From contig NVWZ01000027.1 of the NCBI GenBank assembly GCA_002746365.1, forward strand, positions 1-5,572: 5,572 nucleotides of DNA. Direction: 5' to 3'. Below are positions 1 to 5,572 of this stretch, piece by piece. Each line of letters opens with the position of its first letter. The stretch's first letter is position 1. Under the pieces are notes generated by a model, which saw only the letters and a list, made by a program, of their open reading frames with translations, was not told the DNA's origin and did not search any database. This stretch comes from Thiotrichaceae bacterium. GTDB taxonomy: Bacteria > Pseudomonadota > Gammaproteobacteria > SZUA-229. Position numbers and translations under genes: made by a program.

Positions 1-1
1 C

Positions 2-85
2 CATGTATTAACAACTGCGGGCATGGCTTCAAAAGCACGCCTTGATTCTGAACGGGTCGTAAAGCCAGAGGGCACAAGCAATTAA
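2..85 (+). CDS. Possible C-terminal tail of an unidentified protein, cut by the left edge
   Basis: A plus-strand frame is open from the left edge to a TAA at 83-85 and gives a 27-residue, mostly hydrophilic tail ending in VVKPEGTSN. The other two plus frames stop within the first 45 bases. GC content here looks somewhat higher than in the spacer that follows, which is compatible with coding. I do not recognise a family from so short a tail, so no function is proposed. If real, it lies 37 bases upstream of the acetyltransferase gene on the same strand and could share a transcript with it. A competing minus-strand reading of the same bases (29-115, a 28-residue hydrophobic peptide) cannot be excluded. 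Confidence is low because an 85-base open frame can occur by chance. Confidence 0.35.
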   Translation, partial: HVLTTAGMASKARLDSERVVKPEGTSN

Positions 86-122
86 TAGAGGTGCCATTAA
101 GGCTATAAAAGTCATTCATAAT

Positions 123-554
123 ATGCCAACAAATAACTTAATGATTAGAATGACTAGCTGGGAAAAAGACAAATTAGCATTACAATCAATCAGGCGCGAA
201 GTATTCATCAATGAGCAACAAGTACCTGAAGCATTGGAGTGGGATGAATTTGATAATTCATCACTCCATTTCATATGCACTCTAGAGAATAAAGTTATTG
301 CTACTGCCAGACTAAAACCGGATGGAAAAATCGGCCGCATGGCTGTCCTACAGGACTACCGCAATCTTGGATACGGAAACAAACTACTTATCTTTGTTAT
401 TCAAACAGCATGTGATAAAAATATCAATAATTTATATCTTCACGCTCAAGTCAGCGCTATCCCCTTCTATGAAAAGCAGGGTTTTTCTGTTTGTAGCGAT
501 ATTTTTTATGAAGCAAATATTCCACATCGTGAAATGTCGAAAATTATCTGCTAA
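123..554 (+). CDS. GNAT-family N-acetyltransferase (YjcF-like)
   Basis: This 143-residue protein is predicted to be a cytosolic acetyl-CoA-dependent N-acyltransferase of the small YjcF-like GNAT group; its substrate cannot be told from sequence. The group's N-terminal signature is present at residues 27-44 (VFINEQQVPEALEWDEFD), followed by TARL at 61-64. Motif A is at about 71-89, where R80-N-L-G83-Y-G85 fits the acetyl-CoA pyrophosphate loop R/Q-x-x-G-x-G/A. Motif B is at about 104-121 (LYLHAQVSAIPFYEKQGF), and IPHREM at 133-138 is the usual C-terminal signature. Length is typical and nothing looks broken. The start is uncertain: ATG 123 has no good ribosome site, and ATG 141 (MIRM...) also fits, because family similarity begins about there. 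An AGAGGTG sequence at 86-92 lies too far upstream for either. A TATAAA at 104-109 could be a -10 element, but I see no matching -35. The gene converges with the c-di-GMP gene to its right. Confidence 0.9.
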   Translation: MPTNNLMIRMTSWEKDKLALQSIRREVFINEQQVPEALEWDEFDNSSLHFICTLENKVIATARLKPDGKIGRMAVLQDYRNLGYGNKLLIFVIQTACDKNINNLYLHAQVSAIPFYEKQGFSVCSDIFYEANIPHREMSKIIC

Positions 555-579
555 GCAATACTCATAACAATATATTGCT
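554..579 (+). other. Inverted repeat (7-bp stem) at the end of the acetyltransferase gene
   Basis: AGCAATA at 554-560 is perfectly repeated in inverted orientation as TATTGCT at 573-579, with a 12-base loop. The stem overlaps the last base of the TAA stop codon (552-554). No T run follows, so this is not a standard intrinsic terminator. It could be an mRNA 3'-end structure or chance in AT-rich DNA. Confidence 0.3.
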
Positions 580-652
580 GTCCCGTTAACTGTTAGAGAA
601 GCCCTGAATCAAGCAGAGTTCCTTAGAGAGATGAAGTGCATACGTTTTTTAA

Positions 653-677
653 TTTCTCATGAGAAAAATTATTTTTT
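653..677 (+). terminator. Weak candidate terminator between the convergent genes
   Basis: TTTCTCATGAGAAA at 653-666 is a perfect 14-base palindrome. As RNA it could form a 5-bp stem with a 4-base CATG loop. On the plus strand it is followed by a few A residues and then a T-rich stretch (ATTATTTTTTAT, about 668-679), which could terminate transcription from the acetyltransferase gene. In the minus direction an A/T mixture follows rather than a clean T run, so it is less convincing as the end of the GGDEF-EAL transcript. The stem is short and AT-rich. Confidence 0.3.
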
Positions 678-3075
678 ATCTATCTTCAACAGCCTCAGGT
701 CGTCCAAGGTGGTAGCCCTGAACAAAGTCGACACCAATTTCCTGCAAGGTAACTAACGTCTCTTCATCTTCTACGTGCTCAGCTATGGTACGAAGCCCCA
801 TAACCCGACCAACCTGATGTATCGATTCCACCATCGCTTTATCTATATTGTCACGACTGATGTCGCGTACAAAACTACCATCAATTTTAAGAAAATTGAC
901 TGGCAAGGTTTTAAGATAAGCAAATGAGCTCAAACCACTACCAAAATCATCTAATGCAAACTTGCAGCCATAATTTTTTAATTCGTTAATAAATAGTGTG
1001 GCTTTAGTCAGATTGCTGATTGCAACGGTTTCCGTAATTTCAAAACAAACATTAGCCAGTGAAACACCGTGTTTATTTTTTTGTGAAAGAATGTAATCCA
1101 GTAATTCACCGTCATTAATTGAATCGCCTGATAAATTAATGGCAAAAATACGATTTGTGCCTTTTATCGGATCTGATGGGTTGTCTTTACCCATGTATCG
1201 AAATACTTCATTAATCACCCATCGATCAATTTCAGGCATCATGCCATATCGTTCTGCTGCAGGTATGAACGCACCTGGCGGAATAATTTTTCCGTCTTCA
1301 TCAATCATGCGCAGCAATATTTCCAGATGATTTCTACTCTGATCAGTTGCACCAACTATAGGTTGCTGATAAATCTGAAAACGATGATCCTCAAGTGCTT
1401 TTGATATTCTGGCTGTCCAATGCATCTGCCCATAGCGCTCACTCATCATCTCATCAGAAGGTTCATACACATGTACGCGATTTCTACCCGAATCTTTTGC
1501 TGCATAACAAGCGATATCTGCCGCACTCAACACCTGTGCCATTTCGCAATTATTTATATTAATAGCAATCACGCCTATACTAACGCCGATTTCAAAGGTT
1601 TTATCGTCCCATATAAACCGATAGTCTTTTATTTTCTGTCGAATTTTATCTGCGATAAGAGCAGCCTGTTTTATTCCACAATTTTCCAGAATGATACCGA
1701 ACTCATCACCACCCAGTCGCGCAACAATGTCACCACTTCTTAACACCTCATTAAATAAAGCCGGTAATTGTTTCAGTAATTCGTCACCTGCCACATGCCC
1801 ACAGGTATCATTAACAATTTTAAAATTATCCAGATCAAGATAAAACAAGGTGTGGTGTGAATCGTCTTCTCTAACATTGATTAGGATTTCTTCAAGATTT
1901 TCTTCGAATTTTCGTCGATTATATAAGCCAGTCAGAAGATCGTGACTTGCCTGATACGAAAGTTGTCGAGTGAGTCTTCTAGTATGACTAACATCCTGGA
2001 TAACAATAACGGCTCCCATCAAATCACCGTTATCGGATTTCATCGGTGCAATGGATGCTTCTATCGAAATAATGGAGTCATCTTTAGCAATTAATGATGA
2101 GTGCTCCGGCAGATGAATAATTTCACCGGTTACAAAACACTCATGTAATGGATCACCAATACTATCGCCGGTGGCTTCATTCACTATGTTAAAAATTTTC
2201 CTGAAACTTTTCCCGGTTATTTCTTTGTTATCACGTGCTAGCAATTTTTCACCCGCTGGATTTAAAAACACCAGACATTCATCTATATCAACAGTGACAA
2301 CAGAGTCCGTAATTGAATATAGTGTAACTTCAGCACGTTCTTTTTCCAGACCCAGCGCTACTTCCGAAGCAGAGGCTCGCTCTAGTGCTTCCATAAGTTC
2401 ATTTTTATGTAGCCATATTGCATCCATTGCGTTATTAATGAACTTACCGAGATAACCAAATTCGTCAGGTCGTGTATCATCAAAACGAATTTTCTCATCA
2501 CCTTTAGAAAACTTTTCCGCCGTATTCACCATTTTCTGAAATGGTTCAGACAACATCTTTTGCAATATACGTTGCAATAACATACCAAAGATAAAAACAC
2601 CTAGACCAATGAATAATAGGAAATTTTTACGGATATCTGCGATTACCACGCCCGAGTTTGTACAAAAAAGCTCCATCTTTATAGCGTGTAATTCGTTCGA
2701 ACCATCAGGGTAATAGTGCAATGTATAATTATAAACATCATCATCGTCTTCGATGGTACCGATGGACAATCCGATATCGCCTTCATTCAAACGTGCTGCA
2801 TGAAAACCAAGATCATTCATATGTTCGAGAATTTTTATTCGAATTCGACCACTTGCCTTCTCCAGAACAGGCGCCTCAGCGAATTGCTCAACAATTTCTT
2901 CGACCTCGTATGCAATTATTAGCGTCTCATTTTCATTCGCGATAATAAGATCAGTTTCTGCCTTTTGCAGGATAATAACAGCCACCAGTAAACCAATAAA
3001 AACCAGACCCCAAAATACCAGACCCGTAATTCTAGTGGGGAGTTTTACTTCAAACTTTTTAACATTATCCTTCAT
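676..3075 (-). CDS. Membrane-bound HAMP-PAS-GGDEF-EAL protein (diguanylate cyclase / c-di-GMP phosphodiesterase)
   Basis: This 799-residue inner-membrane protein is predicted to control cyclic-di-GMP levels. Domains in order: helix 1 at about 17-36, a periplasmic region at about 38-150 matching no family I recognise, helix 2 at about 152-168, HAMP at about 170-225, a short coiled linker, PAS at about 249-362, GGDEF at about 375-538 and EAL at about 553-795. The cyclase site is canonical (GGDEF at 455-459). An RxxD inhibitory site (RSGD, 446-449) sits five residues before it. The EAL motif reads EILLR (585-589), a tolerated variant. The usual metal and catalytic residues all appear present: E585, N647, E679, D709-D710, K730, E766 and Q786. 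Both activities therefore look possible; which dominates is unknown. The start ATG lies 8 bases after the stop of the small membrane-protein gene, with only a weak ribosome site, so the two are probably translated from one message. Confidence 0.95.
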   Translation of the reverse strand: MKDNVKKFEVKLPTRITGLVFWGLVFIGLLVAVIILQKAETDLIIANENETLIIAYEVEEIVEQFAEAPVLEKASGRIRIKILEHMNDLGFHAARLNEGDIGLSIGTIEDDDDVYNYTLHYYPDGSNELHAIKMELFCTNSGVVIADIRKNFLLFIGLGVFIFGMLLQRILQKMLSEPFQKMVNTAEKFSKGDEKIRFDDTRPDEFGYLGKFINNAMDAIWLHKNELMEALERASASEVALGLEKERAEVTLYSITDSVVTVDIDECLVFLNPAGEKLLARDNKEITGKSFRKIFNIVNEATGDSIGDPLHECFVTGEIIHLPEHSSLIAKDDSIISIEASIAPMKSDNGDLMGAVIVIQDVSHTRRLTRQLSYQASHDLLTGLYNRRKFEENLEEILINVREDDSHHTLFYLDLDNFKIVNDTCGHVAGDELLKQLPALFNEVLRSGDIVARLGGDEFGIILENCGIKQAALIADKIRQKIKDYRFIWDDKTFEIGVSIGVIAININNCEMAQVLSAADIACYAAKDSGRNRVHVYEPSDEMMSERYGQMHWTARISKALEDHRFQIYQQPIVGATDQSRNHLEILLRMIDEDGKIIPPGAFIPAAERYGMMPEIDRWVINEVFRYMGKDNPSDPIKGTNRIFAINLSGDSINDGELLDYILSQKNKHGVSLANVCFEITETVAISNLTKATLFINELKNYGCKFALDDFGSGLSSFAYLKTLPVNFLKIDGSFVRDISRDNIDKAMVESIHQVGRVMGLRTIAEHVEDEETLVTLQEIGVDFVQGYHLGRPEAVEDR

Positions 3076-3083
3076 TAAGACTA

Positions 3084-3479
3084 TTACTTAAATCCAACCC
3101 AACGAATCATTAATATCATTGGACAAACACCACTAATGCCTGCACCCATGATTGCAAATCCCATAAACCAGGGGAAAAACCATAATATTTCCATATGATA
3201 TTCATTCAATAAAATAAAAGACCCACCCAGCATAAATGGCACCATAATGCGCCAGGCTCTGAAAGAGTCAAAATCGAACCTCTGTTTAGTTTGAAAGACC
3301 GTTAACCCGGGTGGTACGGTTTTATTCATTAGCTTTTGTGACACTGTCGTTAAACGAATATTCGTGATACCTTCAAAAACTAACCATAGGCTAAGTCCAT
3401 AGATTATTAGATCAGTCTCGATGTACAACGCTAACAGGATAAAAGCGCCTACAAAAAATAAAAATACTCGTTCACTCAT
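3084..3479 (-). CDS. Small four-helix membrane protein with two DUF2892-like units
   Basis: This 131-residue hydrophobic protein of unknown function is probably in the inner membrane. Helices are predicted at about 4-20, 24-42, 75-92 and 97-128, with a polar loop at about 43-74. The C-terminal half ends in GAGISGVCPMILMIRW (112-127), resembling the glycine-rich Cys-Pro ending of YgaP-type DUF2892 membrane domains; the cysteine is C119 and the proline P120. The N-terminal half looks like a diverged copy: VGAFILL (10-16) matches LGGSFILL (84-91), and FEGITNIRL (35-43) matches GAGISGVCP (112-120), but the first copy lacks Cys-Pro. The ATG at 3477-3479 follows a modest GAG-containing ribosome site. 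The stop lies 8 bases before the GGDEF-EAL gene, which suggests an operon and perhaps a role in the same membrane signalling complex. That role is inference. The DUF2892 assignment is from remembered motif pattern, not a search. Confidence 0.8.
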   Translation of the reverse strand: MSERVFLFFVGAFILLALYIETDLIIYGLSLWLVFEGITNIRLTTVSQKLMNKTVPPGLTVFQTKQRFDFDSFRAWRIMVPFMLGGSFILLNEYHMEILWFFPWFMGFAIMGAGISGVCPMILMIRWVGFK

Positions 3480-3524
3480 AGTTGTATCTCAGTTAATTTA
3501 TCCGCCTATCCTTGCCGGTAAATC

Positions 3525-3530
3525 ATTATA
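3525..3530 (-). promoter_or_regulatory. Candidate -10 element for the membrane-protein / GGDEF-EAL operon
   Basis: On the minus strand a perfect TATAAT lies about 45 bases upstream of the ATG at 3479. No good -35 hexamer is found 16-18 bases further upstream; the sequence there is A/T only. A TTGACG at 3538-3543 is just 7 bases away, too close to pair with it. The assignment rests on the hexamer and its position between genes. Confidence 0.35.
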
Positions 3531-3547
3531 AAAGCCTCGTCAAAACA

Positions 3548-3559
3548 TTTTTATAAAAA
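3548..3559. repeat. 12-bp perfect A/T palindrome in the operon's upstream region
   Basis: TTTTTATAAAAA is a perfect palindrome centred 18-29 bases upstream of the candidate -10 element. It could be a regulator or nucleoid-protein site or an UP-like A/T tract, but such palindromes are common in AT-rich spacers. Confidence 0.25.
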
Positions 3560-3664
3560 CTTATAAGCAACTGTTTTTGTTAGATTATTTAAACGAATAT
3601 GTATTCTCTGAATATAGCAGAAATTATCGAGAATTCACGTGGAACGGGGCGTTAAAATGATTGC

Positions 3665-4684
3665 TTACTGAGTTTTTATTGCTAACGCACAATCTCGGAT
3701 AAGCCTGGGTCCTGAATAGATAAACCCTGTATATACCTGCACCAGACTGGCACCGGCATTGAGCTTATCGAGAGCATCGGCAGGTGTCGATATTCCGCCC
3801 ACAGCGATAATTGGCATTTGACCCTTTAATGCGCTAACCAACTGTTTTAATACAGTGTTTGATATACCCAGTAGCGGCTTTCCACTTAGACCACCCGCCT
3901 CTTCTGCTATTTTTTTGCGAAACAGTGTCGATGGACGACTATTAGTCGTATTGGTGGCAATAACCGCATCAATTTTTGCAGAGATTAATCGTCGTGCAAT
4001 ATCATTAACTTCATCATTAGTAAGATCGGGGGCTATTTTCACGGCCAGGGGTACATATCGCTGTGTAGCTTGATGTAATTCAGCCTGCTTATTTTTTAAT
4101 TGCTCAAGCAATGCTGACAAACCATCACCATGTTGTAACTCTCTCAGTCCAGGCGTATTCGGCGACGATATATTGATAGTGATGTAATCGGCATAGTTGT
4201 ATACTTTTTGCATACAAATCAAATAATCATCAACAGCATTTTCTAGTGGTGTGACTTTATTTTTACCAATATTGATTCCTAAAACACATTTACCCTGAGC
4301 GCGCTTTACATAGTTAATCAGCGCTTCTACACCATCATTATTGAAGCCCATCCGATTAATAATCGCTTCATCTTCAGGCAGACGAAACAGTCGTGGTTTT
4401 TCATTTCCAGATTGTGCGAGCGGTGTAACCGTACCCACCTCAATAAAACCAAAGCCACACTGCGATAGCGCATCAATATGCCGGGCATTTTTATCCAGCC
4501 CTGCGGCAAGACCAATAGCATTAGGAAATTCGATCCCCATAACGGTTACTGGTGAGTCTATCCGTTTATTTAAAAATAACTTTAACAAACCTAGCGAATT
4601 AAACACATCCATCATATTCAAAGACAAAACATGAATTTTTTCTGCATCAAATAAAAATAATATTTTTCTTATAATTGTGTACAT
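3665..4684 (-). CDS. pyrD: Dihydroorotate dehydrogenase (quinone), class 2
   Basis: PyrD catalyses the fourth step of de novo pyrimidine synthesis, oxidising dihydroorotate to orotate with FMN and passing electrons to membrane quinone. At 339 residues it is close to the E. coli length (336). The N-terminus (MYTIIRKILFLFDAEKIH) fits the short amphipathic membrane-binding segment of class 2 enzymes, which supports this start even though no ribosome site is evident. Visible family motifs are AGLDKN (61-66, K65), EVGTVTP (82-88), NRMGFNN (110-116), NISSPNTPGLR (171-181, catalytic serine S174 by comparison with E. coli S175), AVKIAPDL (214-221, K216), ATNTT (243-247), GGLSGKPL (264-271) and AVGGI (294-298), plus GASLVQVYTGFIYSGP near the C-terminus for FMN phosphate binding. 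All look intact. It lies 60 bases after recJ on the same strand. I find no convincing terminator after it, so read-through toward the c-di-GMP pair is possible. Confidence 0.97.
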   Translation of the reverse strand: MYTIIRKILFLFDAEKIHVLSLNMMDVFNSLGLLKLFLNKRIDSPVTVMGIEFPNAIGLAAGLDKNARHIDALSQCGFGFIEVGTVTPLAQSGNEKPRLFRLPEDEAIINRMGFNNDGVEALINYVKRAQGKCVLGINIGKNKVTPLENAVDDYLICMQKVYNYADYITINISSPNTPGLRELQHGDGLSALLEQLKNKQAELHQATQRYVPLAVKIAPDLTNDEVNDIARRLISAKIDAVIATNTTNSRPSTLFRKKIAEEAGGLSGKPLLGISNTVLKQLVSALKGQMPIIAVGGISTPADALDKLNAGASLVQVYTGFIYSGPRLIRDCALAIKTQ

Positions 4685-4707
4685 ATAATTTTATTGTTAT
4701 GAATTTA

Positions 4708-4736
4708 ATTAAAAGTTAAATATTTTTACTACACAA
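4708..4736 (-). promoter_or_regulatory. Candidate sigma70-type promoter for pyrD
   Basis: In the 60-base recJ-pyrD gap the minus strand holds TTGTGT (4731-4736) and TTTAAT (4708-4713), separated by 17 bases. The -10 matches 5 of 6 consensus bases and the -35 only 3 of 6. A start some 7 bases downstream would give a short leader of roughly 15-20 bases before the ATG at 4684. The region is very AT-rich, so chance matches are likely. Confidence 0.3.
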
Positions 4737-4744
4737 TGCAGATA

Positions 4745-5572
4745 CTAATCTACTGCTTCAATGTGTTGGACAATTAATTGCAAACTGCGCTTACCGCGAA
4801 ATTCATTTACATCCAAACGAAAAACGATCCGAATATCATCTTCACCAGACGGCAGATCCTTATCCGTTTTGTTAAAAGCGATGGCAGCGTAGTACGCGCC
4901 TGTGCCCTCTTTAACTAAATCCATTTTTAAATGTTTTTCACCAACAATTTTCCAGTTACTTATTTTAAATACATCATCAAACACAGGCTCAGGAAACAAT
5001 TGTCCCCACGGGCTGGCATATTTAAATAGTTCAGACGTATCCATATTCATAAAACTTTCGTCGACCGGTCCATCAGTCTCACAGATGTTTTCCAGGTCTT
5101 GTGGTCGCAACATGCTCTCCACCTGCTGATTAAATGCCTGTTGAAACTGTGAAAAGTTTTTTCGCTGAAGAGTTAGCCCTGCTGCCATAGCATGACCACC
5201 AAATTTTTCTATCAGATTGTTATGTTTTTTCGATACGGCATCTAACGCATCTCTTATGTGTAAGCCAGTAATAGAACGACCTGAACCTTTAATCTCACCA
5301 TTACCCGAATCAGCAAATGCAATAACGGGGCGATGATACTTTTCCTTTATACGAGAAGCCAACAGACCAACCACGCCTTGATGCCACTGCTCATCGTATA
5401 AAGCCATCGCTTTGGGAAGTGCAACGCTATTATCGAGACGGCTTATCTGTTTTTCTAACAAATCCGTTGCCTGCTTTAACATATCACTTTCTATTTCGCG
5501 ACGCTGTAGATTGATTTGATTGAGAGTGGCAGCATATTTAAATGCCTGTTCATAGTTATCACACAACAAGCA
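4745..5572 (-). CDS. recJ: Single-stranded-DNA-specific exonuclease RecJ, C-terminal part (cut by the right edge)
   Basis: RecJ is a 5'-3' single-strand DNA exonuclease used in recombinational repair and in mismatch and base-excision repair. The window holds the last 275 codons, just under half of a typical protein of about 575 residues. The frame stays open through 5572 (it begins CLLCDN, like LLLCDN in E. coli RecJ), so a TTG at 5567-5569 is an internal leucine, not a start. The N-terminal DHH catalytic domain lies outside the window. Visible are the EQWHQGVVGLLASRIKEKYH block with HRPVIAF, GSGRSITGLHIRDAL, and the DHHA1 signature KFGGHAMAAGL. The conserved PWGQLFPEP block follows, and then the C-terminal OB-type domain ending in DVNEFRGKRSLQLIVQ. 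No frameshift or missing motif is seen in this part. The stop is TAG at 4745-4747, and pyrD follows 60 bases later. Confidence 0.96.
   Translation of the reverse strand, partial: CLLCDNYEQAFKYAATLNQINLQRREIESDMLKQATDLLEKQISRLDNSVALPKAMALYDEQWHQGVVGLLASRIKEKYHRPVIAFADSGNGEIKGSGRSITGLHIRDALDAVSKKHNNLIEKFGGHAMAAGLTLQRKNFSQFQQAFNQQVESMLRPQDLENICETDGPVDESFMNMDTSELFKYASPWGQLFPEPVFDDVFKISNWKIVGEKHLKMDLVKEGTGAYYAAIAFNKTDKDLPSGEDDIRIVFRLDVNEFRGKRSLQLIVQHIEAVD

Noticed and set aside
116..340. 74-codon minus-strand open frame opposite the acetyltransferase gene.
   Set aside because: It is antisense to a gene with clear family motifs, and its translation has no recognisable domain.
552..600. Inverted repeats and GTTAAC near the end of the acetyltransferase gene suggested an integron attC site, since GNAT genes can be cassettes.
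   Set aside because: The GTT-containing boxes do not fit the GTTRRRY core, no paired RYYYAAC box is placed correctly, and no neighbouring cassette or integrase is visible.
574..639. Plus-strand translation of the convergent spacer includes TVREALNQAEFLREMK, which recalls the N-terminal TVREALNQA of pyruvate/acetoin dehydrogenase E1-beta subunits, as if a decayed remnant.
   Set aside because: The likeness covers only about nine residues, there is no start codon before it in the frame (a stop is at 565-567), and the following residues do not match the expected DEEM-type sequence. Chance is the simpler explanation without a database search.
1420..1743. 107-codon plus-strand open frame opposite the GGDEF region.
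   Set aside because: It lies wholly antisense to the strongly supported GGDEF-EAL gene and reads as low-complexity shadow sequence without motifs.
3643..3653. AACG-GGG-CGTT mini-hairpin just after the pyrD stop as a possible terminator.
   Set aside because: The stem is only 4 bp with a 3-base loop, and no T run follows in the direction of pyrD transcription.
4327..4634. Overlapping open frames on both strands inside the 5' part of pyrD.
   Set aside because: pyrD motifs occupy the correct frame throughout this stretch, so these are shadows.

Overview
The window reads as an ordinary chromosomal segment of an AT-rich gammaproteobacterium. The inference rests on the class 2 (quinone-linked, membrane-associated) dihydroorotate dehydrogenase and on a RecJ tail that both resemble the E. 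coli proteins along their length. It also rests on the c-di-GMP signalling architecture and the low-GC, A/T-ending codon use. The genus cannot be named from the sequence alone.

Layout, left to right. Positions 1-122 hold an unassigned edge: a short frame open from the left end to a stop at 83-85, possibly the tail of an upstream gene. Positions 123-554 (+) encode a small YjcF-like GNAT acetyltransferase. Positions 555-675 are a convergent intergenic region with two weak hairpins. Everything further right is on the minus strand. In transcription order this is the C-terminal half of recJ (cut by the right edge), complete pyrD, a 185-base spacer with a promoter-like element, a 131-residue four-helix membrane protein built from two DUF2892-like units, and, 8 bases later, a 799-residue HAMP-PAS-GGDEF-EAL protein.

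How the genes relate. recJ (single-strand DNA exonuclease) and pyrD (pyrimidine biosynthesis) are housekeeping genes separated by 60 bases and may be cotranscribed or have separate promoters. The small membrane protein and the GGDEF-EAL protein look like a two-gene operon for cyclic-di-GMP signalling. The signalling protein keeps the known active-site residues of both output domains plus an RxxD inhibitory site, so it could make and degrade c-di-GMP. Its periplasmic region matches no sensor family I recognise. The membrane partner is the least characterised gene here and the best lead. I see no CRISPR array, tRNA, rRNA, insertion sequence, phage module or defence system, and no strong case for an undescribed system.
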